35,298 nt of DNA from Acidimicrobiales bacterium. GTDB taxonomy: Bacteria; Actinomycetota; Acidimicrobiia; Acidimicrobiales; Iamiaceae. Position numbers and translations under genes: made by a program. The stretch lies in assembly GCA_025463985.1 (NCBI GenBank), contig JAODBM010000029.1:1-35298 (forward strand), read 5' to 3'. The notes beneath the pieces are model-generated. The model saw only the letters and a list, made by a program, of their open reading frames with translations. It did not search any database and had not been told where the DNA came from. Below are positions 15,408 to 23,343 of the stretch, piece after piece. The first letter of the stretch is position 1. Every line of letters starts with the position of its first letter.

Positions 15408-15413
15408 ACCCTA
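15408..15413 (-). promoter_or_regulatory. Candidate -10 for the kinase-regulator operon (TAGGGT)
   Basis: On the minus strand TAGGGT is followed by eight bases and the ATG, fitting a leaderless start. The shared box centred near 15449 would then sit at about -50, a usual position for activation by a NarL/DosR-type regulator. Confidence 0.4.
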
Positions 15414-15439
15414 CCGACGACAAACGCTCCGTCGGGTGG

Positions 15440-15460
15440 TACTAGCACCATCGTCCAATG
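15440..15460. promoter_or_regulatory. Shared regulatory box, copy 3 (divergent promoter)
   Basis: TACTAGCACCATCGTCCAAT lies between the divergent starts of the kinase (15399) and the secreted protein (15518). Its left part also forms GGTACTAGCACC, a near-palindrome around CTAG (15438-15449). One box could serve both directions. Confidence 0.6.
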
Positions 15461-15517
15461 GGCGGCTCGGCCCCGGCCTCAGATGATGGATCCAGGCATC
15501 CACCATCTGGAGAGACC

Positions 15518-16168
15518 GTGCGTCCACCTATCCGATCGATCGCCTTGATCGTCACGGGCCTGTCCGTCGGTGCCGTGGGCGCCCTCGCCATCGGCGCCGC
15601 GTACTCCGTGAAGACGACGCCGCCACCCACCCGCATCGACCGGCTCTCCGTCACGTCGAACGAAGCGAAGCAGCGGTTGCGTCACTCGCGCATGGTCACC
15701 CCCGCCCCGACCTCGGCCTCGCCCGCGGGTAGGGCCCCAACCACGGCGCCCGCGGCGCCGACCACGGCGACCGGCAGGCCGCCCGCCGGTGGTCGAGCGG
15801 GCGGTGGTGCCGATGGCGCGGGCCTGGGCCGTGCGCCCGCGTCGACCGCCGTGCGCCCACCGACGACGGTCGACGGCCACAGCGGGTCGGGGAGCGGCCA
15901 CAGCCCTGGAGGTCCCCCCGCCACCGCACCGCAGCCGCCACCCACGGTCGACGACCACGGCGGCACCGGCGGTGGTCACCCCTCCGGCGGTCACCCCTCC
16001 GGTGGTTCCCCGACGACGGCGGCCTCGTCGCCGCCGAGCACGATCGACGACCACAGTGGCGGTCGCGACTCGGGTCCGCGCCACGCGGGCGCACTCACTG
16101 GACCGACGTCGCCGTCTCCATCGCGCGCAGGTAGCGGGCGATGGCCTGGCGCTGCAGGAGCCGGGTGA
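15518..16168 (+). CDS. Membrane-anchored or secreted Pro/Thr/His-rich protein
   Basis: The protein has 216 residues. GTG at 15518 follows TGGAGAGACC. An uncleaved or signal helix (SIALIVTGLSVGAVGALAIGAAY) occupies ~7-29. The rest is low complexity: Ala/Pro/Thr linkers, then motifs VDGHSGSGSGHSPGG, VDDHGGTGGGHPSGGHPSGG and IDDHSGG. The DDHGG phrase links it to the protein at 12776. The two genes share the same upstream box at about the same distance from the start. The last 24 codons overlap the 3' end of the convergent DUF1990 gene and look like antisense of it. The biologically relevant end may therefore have been extended by loss of an earlier stop. A metal-binding role is inferred only. 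Confidence 0.65.
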   Translation: MRPPIRSIALIVTGLSVGAVGALAIGAAYSVKTTPPPTRIDRLSVTSNEAKQRLRHSRMVTPAPTSASPAGRAPTTAPAAPTTATGRPPAGGRAGGGADGAGLGRAPASTAVRPPTTVDGHSGSGSGHSPGGPPATAPQPPPTVDDHGGTGGGHPSGGHPSGGSPTTAASSPPSTIDDHSGGRDSGPRHAGALTGPTSPSPSRAGSGRWPGAAGAG

Positions 16169-16661
16169 CCGGTGGGGCGAGTCGGGCCAGCAGCTGCTGC
16201 GGACGCGACACGACCTCGATCTCGAAGCGCACCTCGTCACCGTCGAGCACGACCGCGAACCGCTCTTCGCCGGACGCGGGGTGGAGCGGCAGCGTCCCGT
16301 AGGCGAAGGCCCACCGGTCGGCGGCATCCTCGACATACACGACCCGGCAGGTGCCGATCACGAACCCGGCCACCGGCAGCGGTGCGGCAAAGGCGATGCC
16401 GGCGCCCGCCTCGATCGGACCGGTCGCCTCGATGGCGATGCCCGATCCGCGCTGCGGTGCCCATCGCTGCAGCGCGGCGCGAGCGCGGTCGAAGACGTCC
16501 GTCCCGGTGCCCAGGATCGTCGAGTACCGGGCGACCTCGTATCCGGGGATCGCCGCGCCCGTCGCCGTCACCCCCGGGCCGGGATAGGTGAGCGCCTGAT
16601 CGCGCTCCCGGGTCGCGAGCGCCGCCAGCTCCTCAGCACTCGGTCGCCGCAGCCTCAGCAC
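16095..16661 (-). CDS. DUF1990 family protein
   Basis: The protein has 188 residues, starting at GTG (complement of 16659-16661). Recognisable family features are the N-terminal LTYPGPGVTATG, PGYEVARYSTILGTGTDVFDRARAAL, the central AAPLPVAGFVIGTCRVVYVEDAADRWAFAYGTLPLHPASGEERF, and FEIEVVSRPQQLLARLAPPVTRLLQ near the C-terminus. The length is normal. The family (UPF0548/DUF1990) is widespread in actinobacteria and plants and has no proven biochemical role. The 3' end overlaps that of the convergent secreted protein by 74 bases. It is on the same strand as, and 37 bases downstream of, the GGDEF/EAL gene, so co-transcription is possible. Confidence 0.85.
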   Translation of the reverse strand: MLRLRRPSAEELAALATRERDQALTYPGPGVTATGAAIPGYEVARYSTILGTGTDVFDRARAALQRWAPQRGSGIAIEATGPIEAGAGIAFAAPLPVAGFVIGTCRVVYVEDAADRWAFAYGTLPLHPASGEERFAVVLDGDEVRFEIEVVSRPQQLLARLAPPVTRLLQRQAIARYLRAMETATSVQ

Positions 16662-16698
16662 ACGCCATGCTCACACGCCCGCGCCGCGCCGCGTCGGG

Positions 16699-18702
16699 TC
16701 AGACCGCGTGGTCGGCGACCCGGTCCCGCGAGCCCGCGTGGTCGCGCAGCCAGACGACCAGGTCAGCGGCGGCGAGCGGACGCGAGTAGAGGAAGCCCTG
16801 CGCCTGGTCGCAGCCCATCTCCGTCAGCAGCGCCGAGGCGTCGGCCGTCTCGACCCCCTCGGCCACGACGGTGAGGCCGAGCCGGTGCGCCAACGAGACG
16901 ACGAAGGACACGACGGCACGTCGCTCGGCGTTGTGGTCCATGTCGGTCACGAAGCTGCGGTCGATCTTGATTTCGTCGAGGGGCAGGTCGGTGAGCGAGA
17001 GCAGGGACGTCGCGCCCTGCCCGAAGTCGTCGAGCGACACCCGCACGCCGGCTCGATGGAGCTCGGCGAGGAGGTGCTGCGCCCGCGGGATGTCGGCCAC
17101 GACCGCCGTCTCGGTCACCTCGACCTCCAGCAGGCTGGGCGAGATGCCAGCGAGCGCGAGCGCCCCCAGCAGGTCGGCGGGAAGGCTCAGGTCCGCCAGG
17201 CTGCGGGCCGAGATGTTCACTGAGACCGGCAGGGAGATGCCGGTCTCGGCCCAGATCGCGATCTGGCGGCAGGCCTCGCCGAGCACCCACTCCGTGAGCG
17301 GGCCGATCAGGCTGGTCGACTCGGCGATCGGGATGAACTCGTCGGGAGCGAGCCGCCCGCGCCGAGGATGGTCCCAGCGCACCAACGCCTCGAGCGATCG
17401 GACGGCGCCCGTGGCCAGGTCGATCTTGGGCTGGTAGTGGAGCACGAGCTCGCCGGCGGCGATGGCCGGTCCGAGCTCGTTGGCCAACTCCAACCGGGCC
17501 GGGTCGAAGTGGTCGAACGCCGGGCTGTACCGCACGACGGGTTCCCCCAGCTCTTTCGCGGCATGCACCGACAGGTCAGCGGCCCGCAGGAGCTCAGCCG
17601 CGCTGGACACGCCGTCGAGCGTGCTGGCGACGCCGATGGTGAGCTCGGGGTGCAGGTGGATGCCACCGACGTCGAAGCCGGCGGCGATGGCCTGGCGGAT
17701 GCCGCTCAGCAGGCGTTGGTCGACCTGGCGGTCGTCGCCGTCGACGAGGACGGCGAACAGATCGCCACCCAGCCGGGCCAGCACGGCCGCGCCGATGTCG
17801 GCTCGCTGCAGGGCTTCGGTCATCAGGCAAAGGAACTGGTCGCCGTTCGCGTGGCCGAGCGTCTCGTTGACCTCACGGAACCGGACGATGTCGATGACGG
17901 CGATCAGGAGCTTGGGCTGACCCTTCCAGCGTCGCTCGATCTCCTCGTTGAAGGCGAGCCGGTTGGGAAGGCCGGTGAGGCGATCGTGGTGGGCGAGCCA
18001 GTCGTTCTCGCGGGCCGAGCGCCGGACGCGCCGCGTCGCCGACCATGACGTGAACGCCAACACGCTCCAGATCGCCAGCAGGCCGCCGCCCATCAGCCAC
18101 GAGAGGCGGTGCTTCGACGCCGCCGCTGCCGCGCGAAATGGGGCGTACGGCAGGTAGATCTCGAGCACGCCGACGACCCTCGCGTTGTTCGGTCCGTGGA
18201 GCGCCACATAGGTCTCGACGGCACGCACCCCCTGGTGCGATCGACCGTCGATGCTGTCGGCATTGATGCGGGTGAGCGCCCGCACCACCTTGCCGGACGC
18301 CGCTTCTTCGACCTCGGCGTCGGTGAACGGTTTCAGCGGCGCAGCCGGGTGGTCTGCGTCGAAGACGATCGCGCCGCTGTTCGAGCGCAACCGCAAGCGC
18401 AGGACGGTGGCATCGCCGTGCAGCGAACGGGTGGCTCGCACCAAGCGGGCCCGTTCGTCGGCACTGATGCCCGCCGCGAGGTTCCGCCCGTCGAGCGCGG
18501 GCACCATGCTGCCGTCGGCGATGGTCTGTGCCCGGGAGACGGCTTCGGCCAGCGCCCGATCGTCGATCTCGCGCCGCACCATCTGGTTCAGCACCACACC
18601 GAGCCCCAACACGGGAACGAGGCTCAGCGCGGCGAACGTCAAGAAGAGGCGCGGGCCACTTTGTGAGCGAGTCACCCATGCCAATCGGCTCACGCTGTTC
18701 AT
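16699..18702 (-). CDS. Membrane GGDEF/EAL protein, likely c-di-GMP phosphodiesterase
   Basis: The protein has 667 residues. The ATG at 18700-18702 is chosen because farther upstream the frame only mirrors the SDR gene. Two membrane helices (~18-40 and ~200-220) flank an extracytoplasmic sensor resembling that of the kinase at 14041. The GGDEF domain (~238-390) has HDRLTGLPNR, but its signature is GGDLF (312-316), so cyclase activity is doubtful. The EAL domain (~405-655) is complete: Glu438 (LEALVRW), Asn496 (VNIS), Glu528 (EVTET), Asp558-Asp559 (LDDFGQG), Lys579 (EIKID) and Glu615 (AEGVE). It should hydrolyse c-di-GMP, with the degenerate GGDEF possibly acting as a GTP-binding regulator. It is divergent from the SDR gene. 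Confidence 0.9.
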   Translation of the reverse strand: MNSVSRLAWVTRSQSGPRLFLTFAALSLVPVLGLGVVLNQMVRREIDDRALAEAVSRAQTIADGSMVPALDGRNLAAGISADERARLVRATRSLHGDATVLRLRLRSNSGAIVFDADHPAAPLKPFTDAEVEEAASGKVVRALTRINADSIDGRSHQGVRAVETYVALHGPNNARVVGVLEIYLPYAPFRAAAAASKHRLSWLMGGGLLAIWSVLAFTSWSATRRVRRSARENDWLAHHDRLTGLPNRLAFNEEIERRWKGQPKLLIAVIDIVRFREVNETLGHANGDQFLCLMTEALQRADIGAAVLARLGGDLFAVLVDGDDRQVDQRLLSGIRQAIAAGFDVGGIHLHPELTIGVASTLDGVSSAAELLRAADLSVHAAKELGEPVVRYSPAFDHFDPARLELANELGPAIAAGELVLHYQPKIDLATGAVRSLEALVRWDHPRRGRLAPDEFIPIAESTSLIGPLTEWVLGEACRQIAIWAETGISLPVSVNISARSLADLSLPADLLGALALAGISPSLLEVEVTETAVVADIPRAQHLLAELHRAGVRVSLDDFGQGATSLLSLTDLPLDEIKIDRSFVTDMDHNAERRAVVSFVVSLAHRLGLTVVAEGVETADASALLTEMGCDQAQGFLYSRPLAAADLVVWLRDHAGSRDRVADHAV

Positions 18703-18787
18703 ATGTGAGGCCGGTCCGGTGCGCGAATCGTTGGCCACCACCACCAAGATGGGCCCACGCAATGCGGCGATCGCACAGGAGGACGAC

Positions 18788-19555
18788 ATGAGCGGTGAAC
18801 GACTCGACGACACGGTCGCGTTGGTGACCGGCGCGAGCAGCGGGATCGGCGAGGCCACGGCGCGCCTCCTGGCGACCGAGGGGGCGGCGGTAGCGCTCGT
18901 CGCCCGCCGAGCCGACCGCCTCGAAGCGCTCGCGGCCGACATCGAGGGAGCCGGTGGCCGGACGCTCGTGATCGAAGCGGACCTGACCGATCCGGCCCAG
19001 CCGGCCGCAGTGGTCACCCGTGTGGTCGAGACCCTCGGCCGGCTCGACACCCTGGTCAACAACGCCGGCGTGATGCTGCTCGGTCCGGCGGAGCGCGCGC
19101 CGCTGGAGGACTGGCAGCGCATGGTCTCGCTCAACGTGGACGCGCTCCTCGCCTGCGCGCACGCCGCCCTCCCGCACCTGCTCCAGGCGGCCGAAGACTC
19201 GCCGCGCCGCGTGGCTGACATGGTGAACATCAGCTCCGTCGCCGGGCGCGTGCCCCGCGGAGGCTCCGGCGTCTACAACCTCACCAAGCACGGGGTCGGC
19301 GCCTTCAGCGAGGCCCTCCGCCAGGAGGTCACCAGCCGTCACCTGCGGGTGTCGCTCGTCGAACCCGGAGCGGTGGACACCGAGCTGACCCACCACCTCA
19401 ACGACGCCGCACGCGCGAGCTTCGAGGAGCGCTTCGGCAAGCTCGAGCTGCTCGAGGCCGTCGACATCGCCGACGCGATCGCGTACATCGTCACCCGCCC
19501 TCGACGCGTCGCGATCAACGAGGTGCTGATCCGACCGACCGACCAGGAGGGGTGA
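18788..19555 (+). CDS. Short-chain dehydrogenase/reductase (SDR)
   Basis: The protein has 255 residues. The ATG has a strong AGGAGG six bases upstream. It is a classical SDR: cofactor loop TGASSGIG (residues ~14-21), [11 protein letters not shown] suggesting NADP preference, EADLTD, the NNAG structural motif, the catalytic serine in VNISSVAG, and the YxxxK pair in [17 protein letters not shown] follows. The length is typical. The substrate cannot be told from sequence; the tail pattern ([21 protein letters not shown]) is that of the YdfG-like broad-specificity dehydrogenases. It is followed 124 bases later by the flavin-dependent oxidoreductase on the same strand. Confidence 0.92.
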   Translation: MSGERLDDTVALVTGASSGIGEATARLLATEGAAVALVARRADRLEALAADIEGAGGRTLVIEADLTDPAQPAAVVTRVVETLGRLDTLVNNAGVMLLGPAERAPLEDWQRMVSLNVDALLACAHAALPHLLQAAEDSPRRVADMVNISSVAGRVPRGGSGVYNLTKHGVGAFSEALRQEVTSRHLRVSLVEPGAVDTELTHHLNDAARASFEERFGKLELLEAVDIADAIAYIVTRPRRVAINEVLIRPTDQEG

Positions 19556-19624
19556 CCGCGGTGGGCTGAGGCCCGGCCTCGGGCCCACTGAAATATTGCG
19601 GGGGCCAGCACCGTTCGCTACCAA

Positions 19625-19645
19625 GGGACCTCGACCGCGAGTCCC
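19625..19645. promoter_or_regulatory. Inverted repeat GGGAC-N11-GTCCC
   Basis: The repeat is located 35-55 bases upstream of the oxidoreductase start. It could be an operator. The spacing (11) differs from the N4 spacing of the boxes near the two-component system, so it is not grouped with them. Confidence 0.25.
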
Positions 19646-19679
19646 GGGCGCCCATCGAACACGACGAAGGCCAAGGGTC

Positions 19680-20669
19680 ATGTCTGTACCGCTCTCCATC
19701 CTCGACCTCGCCATCATCGGAACGGGTGAGACGCCCCAGCAGAGCCTGGAGGGCAGCGTCGCGCTCGCACAGCGGGCCGAGGAGCTGGGCTACCGGCGCA
19801 TCTGGTACGCCGAGCACCACAACAACGGTGCGATCGCGTCGTCGGCGACCAGCGTCTTGATCGCCCACGTGGCCGCCAACACGCGGACGATACGCCTCGG
19901 CTCCGGCGGCATCATGCTGCCCAACCACTCGCCGCTGGTGATCGCCGAGCAGTTCGGAACCCTCGCCACATTGCATCCGGGCCGGATCGATCTCGGGCTC
20001 GGCCGAGCACCCGGTACCGATCAACCCACGATGCGAGCGCTGCGACGCGACCCGCGCGCCGCCGATACGTTCCCGCAGGACATCGTCGAGCTGCGTGGCT
20101 ACCTCGCCGGAGAGACGCGCATCCCGGGCGTCGAGGCCATTCCCGGCCGGGGCACGAACGTGCCCCTCTACATCCTCGGGTCGTCGATGTTCGGGGCCAA
20201 GCTGGCTGCGGTGCTTGGGCTCCCATACGCGTTCGCGTCGCACTTCGCGCCCGAGCTCCTCCACGACGCGGTCGACCTCTATCGCCGCGAGTTCCGCCCC
20301 TCCGAACAGCTCGAACAGCCCCATGTCATCGCCGGCGTCAACGTGATCGCCGCCGAGACCGACGAGGACGCGCAGGCGCAGCTGCTCGTCACCCGACGGC
20401 GCCGCGTCGGCCTGCTGGTCGGACGCGGGCAGACCTATTCCGACGATGAGGCCGACCTGATCCTCGCGTCGCCTCAGGGTCGCGGCCTGCTGCAGATGAT
20501 GCAGTATTCGGTCGCTGGCACCCCGCCGGCCGTGGACGCATATCTCGACGAGTTCGCCGCCCACGCCCAAGCCGACGAGCTGATCGTGGTCGCCCAGTCG
20601 CCGACCGTGCAGGCCAGGCTCCGCTCCATCGAACTGCTCGCCGGCGTCGCCCTCAGCGCCCCGGCATAG
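19680..20669 (+). CDS. LLM-class flavin-dependent oxidoreductase (luciferase-like)
   Basis: The protein has 329 residues. ATG at 19680 follows AAGGCCAAGGG. It is a full-length bacterial-luciferase-type TIM barrel: [39 protein letters not shown], then [41 protein letters not shown]. This places it in the single-subunit MsnO8-like group of LLM oxidoreductases. [28 protein letters not shown] and [13 protein letters not shown] are also typical. The family uses reduced FMN or F420 supplied by a partner; the substrate is unknown. No flavin reductase is adjacent. It is possibly co-expressed with the SDR gene upstream. Confidence 0.9.
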   Translation: MSVPLSILDLAIIGTGETPQQSLEGSVALAQRAEELGYRRIWYAEHHNNGAIASSATSVLIAHVAANTRTIRLGSGGIMLPNHSPLVIAEQFGTLATLHPGRIDLGLGRAPGTDQPTMRALRRDPRAADTFPQDIVELRGYLAGETRIPGVEAIPGRGTNVPLYILGSSMFGAKLAAVLGLPYAFASHFAPELLHDAVDLYRREFRPSEQLEQPHVIAGVNVIAAETDEDAQAQLLVTRRRRVGLLVGRGQTYSDDEADLILASPQGRGLLQMMQYSVAGTPPAVDAYLDEFAAHAQADELIVVAQSPTVQARLRSIELLAGVALSAPA

Positions 20670-20809
20670 CCAGGTCGGCGATCCGAGGTTTCCGGCCGAA
20701 AGGCAAGCGGTTGCCCGACGCCATCACCCGCGTGCGATAGACCAGACCGTTCGTCGCTCCCTGCGGGCGATGTGCGATGAGACCGGCCTCGGCGACGAGA
20801 CTGGACCCT

Positions 20810-20886
20810 GGGGCTGTAGCTCAGTTGGTTAGAGCAGGGGACTCATAATCCCTCGGTCGTGGGTTCGATCCCCACCGGCCCCACCA
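20810..20886 (+). tRNA. tRNA with CAU anticodon (elongator Met or Ile2)
   Basis: This is a complete cloverleaf of 77 nt including encoded CCA. The acceptor pairs GGGGCTG with CGGCCCC, the D arm is GCTC...GAGC, the anticodon loop is CTCATAA, and the T arm is GTGGG-TTCGATC-CCCAC. Anticodon stem G27-U43 and the AGCAGG..GACTCATAATC..CTCGGTCG context resemble bacterial tRNA-Ile2, whose C34 is modified to lysidine, at least as much as elongator tRNA-Met. It marks the left side of the accessory region that follows. Confidence 0.95.
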
Positions 20887-20959
20887 CCTATCTGTGAGCC
20901 GGGCGGGGGACGTGGCGAGGTTGTTCCCGTGTCTCCTGAGCTGGGCGCCGCGGCCGGCC

Positions 20960-21121
20960 TCATTGGGAGAGGGTGCTCTCCCTGAGCGCCCGTGCGAATC
21001 GCGGAGCGAGAGGGACGAGCCGGTCGAGCATGTCGGCGAGCGACATCGCCGGCCGATTCTTGCGGTCGGCCTGCGCCTGTAGGACCTCGACGGTTCGCTG
21101 AGTGTCTCCAGACGTCAGTAG
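20960..21121 (-). pseudogene. Remnant of a PIN-domain toxin (C-terminal ~53 residues)
   Basis: Directly downstream of the excisionase-type antitoxin on the same strand, the frame from 21121 to the TGA at 20960-20962 reads TVEVLQAQADRKNRPAMSLADML and then DRLVPLAPRFARALRE. This matches the C-terminal helices of the PIN-domain toxins that normally follow this antitoxin type. The N-terminal catalytic part with the acidic residues is gone. An in-frame stop lies just upstream inside the antitoxin end, and there is no start codon. The toxin has therefore been lost while its antitoxin persists. Confidence 0.6.
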
Positions 21122-21122
21122 C

Positions 21123-21581
21123 TCAGTACCTCAGTCCCAGACGCTCGGCCTCCTCGTTCATCTCGTCGAGGGCGGCACGACGCTCGACATCGCGGGAGCG
21201 CTTGTAGGCGAGCACGTCGGCCAGCCGGAGCCGTCGATGGTTGCCGGCCGTTCGAGTGCAGGGGATCGCCCCCTCATCGAGGAGGCCGATCAGGTACGGG
21301 CGCGACACGTTCAGGAGGTCAGCAGCTTCCTGCGTCGTCAACTTGGCGTGCACAGGCAGGACTGCGACGGCGTTGCCCTCTGCGAGCTCGTTGACCACAC
21401 GAGCGAGGAGTTGTCGCACCGACGGGGGAAGGTCGACGGGTTCGCCATCGGTCATGATGCGGGCTGGGTGCGCAGCCCCGGCTGGAGTCTCGAGCGCGGC
21501 GCGAACTTGCTCGATGAGCGCGGCCTCATCAGCGGACGCAGACACGGGCTCCGAATGCGCGGTCGGTGCAGAGCGAGCCAT
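21123..21581 (-). CDS. Excisionase-type helix-turn-helix antitoxin
   Basis: The protein has 152 residues. ATG at 21579-21581 is preferred because upstream in-frame sequence is not protein-like. A variable N-terminal half (~1-70) leads to the DNA-binding domain AKLTTQEAADLLNVSRPYLIGLLDEGAIPCTRTAGNHRRLRLADVLAYKRSRD, a MerR/excisionase-like winged helix. An acidic tail follows (RRAALDEMNEEAERLGL), which in this family neutralises a PIN-domain ribonuclease. The expected toxin gene immediately downstream is reduced to a fragment. It may still act as a repressor of its own promoter. The alternative is a phage-type excisionase, but the long N-terminal region and tail favour an antitoxin. Confidence 0.8.
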   Translation of the reverse strand: MARSAPTAHSEPVSASADEAALIEQVRAALETPAGAAHPARIMTDGEPVDLPPSVRQLLARVVNELAEGNAVAVLPVHAKLTTQEAADLLNVSRPYLIGLLDEGAIPCTRTAGNHRRLRLADVLAYKRSRDVERRAALDEMNEEAERLGLRY

Positions 21582-22074
21582 GTTCCGAGCGTCGCACGAA
21601 ATCGAAAAAGTCGCAACGGCCCAGGGCGTGCCCATGGAGCGCTTCCATGGGCCTTCGCCAGGCAGTTCGGTGGTTCCACCCTGGGACACTGCGCGGCCTT
21701 CAGCAACGCTGCGCTGATGTGTTGGTCGTGCGCGCGGAGGGTCCAGGCCAGCTCAGCGGCGCCTGGAGCGGGTGTGGCCATCGAGCCCCCGACCCGGAGG
21801 GACGATCCATGCCCGGGCCCCGGCGGCACGGTTGTCTCTGCAACCTGGGATGTCCCGCTTGTGCGCTGGTCGATCGGGCGTCGTCGCTGCGCACCCTCCA
21901 AGAGCTGGCGGTTGAGGCGCAGGAGCTCGGATCCTCTAGGACACCGGGCATTTGGTCCGATCGGTTGGATACTGTTTCGGCCGCAGGGCGGCCGGCGGGT
22001 TCGCATGGCCGCGGCTCCGGACTGGTTGATGCCACGCGGCTGGTTCGGATAATCGAAGAGCTCGGGGGAGACGA
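21582..22074. other. 493-base region without a recognisable gene
   Basis: Reading frames here lack family resemblance and codon regularity. A possible extended -10 (TTGGATACT, 21965-21973) could serve the gene at 22075 with a ~95-base leader. No repeat, tRNA fragment or mobile-element end was recognised. Confidence 0.4.
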
Positions 22075-23343
22075 ATGGCCAAGCGCGGGTTTTTTGCGGA
22101 GCTGCAGCACCAGAACCAGATTGCCGCCCGCCAACGTGAGCGGGAGCAGCTGGCTGCAGCCCGCCACAACGCTGCCGTGGTGCGCCAGCATGAGCAGGCG
22201 CAGCGGCAAGCCGAACAGGCACGGGCGCGTGCGACACGAGCGTCGGCCGCTGAGCAGAAGCAGGCCGAGGCCGAGGCGAGGCGCTTGCACCTCGAGGCGA
22301 GGGCGGCCGAGGTCGAGACGCTGAACGCCCAGCTCGCTCGCACCTACGACGACATCGACAACCTGCTGGCCTTCACACTCGCGTTCGACGACTACGTCGA
22401 TCTCGAGACACTCCGGGCAGCGGTCGAGCACCCTCCATTTCCGCGACCCGACCTCGAGCAACCGCTCGTGCCTCCTCCGCCGCTCCAGGCGCCGCCCGAA
22501 CCGCAGTGGAACGAGCCGCCAGCGCCAACGGGCCTCGGCGGCGCCTTCGGTGGCAAGAAGCGGCACGCTGAAGAGCGGGCAAAGGCTTGGGCGGCGTACA
22601 GCGGCGCACAACAGGCGTGGCAGGGGTCCGTGGCGCAGATCCCGACGCTGCAGCTGCAGCAGATGCAAGTCCACCAGCAAGCTCAGCAGCAGCGGGAAGC
22701 ACAATTGGCCGACGCGCGGCGGCAGTACGACGCAGAGTGTGCGGACCGTCAGCGGGTGGCGGATGAAACGAATCGGAACCTCGATGAGCTCGTGACCGGA
22801 CTAGCTGCCGGTGCTGAGACATCCGTTCAGGAGTACGTCTCGATTGTGCTTGGAAATTCCGTCTATCCCGAGTGCTTCGCCGTCGACCACAACTTTGAGT
22901 TCGATTCGGATCTCAGGGAACTCAGCCTCAAAGTCACCGTTCCAAGCCCGGATCACATGCCGCGCATCAAGGCCTACAAGTATGCGAAGGCTTCCGACGA
23001 GATCACCTCCACGGACTTTCCTGCGAAGGTCCAGAAGGATCGCTACGCCTCTGCGTTGCACCAGGCTGCGGTCCGGTCACTCCACGAGATCTTCGAAGCC
23101 GACCGCACGGGCACCATCGGGACTATCTCACTGACTGTCGGGGCCGACTCGATTGATCCGGCCACTGGCCAGAACAAGCACACGCCGCTTGTGGCGGTGG
23201 CAGTCGATCGTGACACCTTCTTGAGCTTCGACCTTGCTCTGGTCGTCCCCCAGGCGACGCTCGCGCACCTCGGAGCGCTCGTGTCGAAGAACCCGTACGG
23301 GCTGGTCGCGATCGACACGTCCCAAGGCGTCCGGGGCAAGTAG
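22075..23343 (+). CDS. Coiled-coil protein of a restriction-system-like two-gene module
   Basis: The protein has 422 residues. ATG is preceded by GGGGGAG. The N-terminus (MAKRGFFAELQHQNQIAARQ) leads into a long Gln/Ala/Arg coiled coil (~10-95). A conserved middle (DDIDNLLAFTLAFDDYVDLETLR, then AVEHPPFPRPDLEQP and GGKKRHAEERAKAW) and a second coiled coil (~190-245) follow. The C-terminal domain has VQEYVSIVLGNSVYPECFAVDH, ELSLKVTVPSP and QKDRYASALHQAAVRSLHEIFEAD. I recognise this as an actinobacterial family often annotated as restriction-system protein, although the nuclease motif itself is not visible. Its stop TAG overlaps the GTG of the GIY-YIG gene by one base. The pair probably works together, perhaps against phage. 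Confidence 0.75.
   Translation: MAKRGFFAELQHQNQIAARQREREQLAAARHNAAVVRQHEQAQRQAEQARARATRASAAEQKQAEAEARRLHLEARAAEVETLNAQLARTYDDIDNLLAFTLAFDDYVDLETLRAAVEHPPFPRPDLEQPLVPPPPLQAPPEPQWNEPPAPTGLGGAFGGKKRHAEERAKAWAAYSGAQQAWQGSVAQIPTLQLQQMQVHQQAQQQREAQLADARRQYDAECADRQRVADETNRNLDELVTGLAAGAETSVQEYVSIVLGNSVYPECFAVDHNFEFDSDLRELSLKVTVPSPDHMPRIKAYKYAKASDEITSTDFPAKVQKDRYASALHQAAVRSLHEIFEADRTGTIGTISLTVGADSIDPATGQNKHTPLVAVAVDRDTFLSFDLALVVPQATLAHLGALVSKNPYGLVAIDTSQGVRGK

Noticed and set aside
18703-19230. Upstream extension of the GGDEF/EAL frame by 176 residues
   Set aside because: The extension is antisense to the SDR gene and is Ser/Arg/Ala noise; a membrane-signal start at 18702 fits the family.
19625-19645. 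GGGAC-N11-GTCCC as a fourth copy of the DosR-like box
   Set aside because: Spacing and flanks differ from the three matching boxes (N4 core with TAG and CCAAT flanks); it is kept only as a weak separate inverted repeat.
21452-22237. Minus-strand open frame of 261 codons across the gene-free region
   Set aside because: It overlaps the antitoxin and the coiled-coil gene on the other strand or in other frames, has no start-site signal and shows no recognisable protein features.
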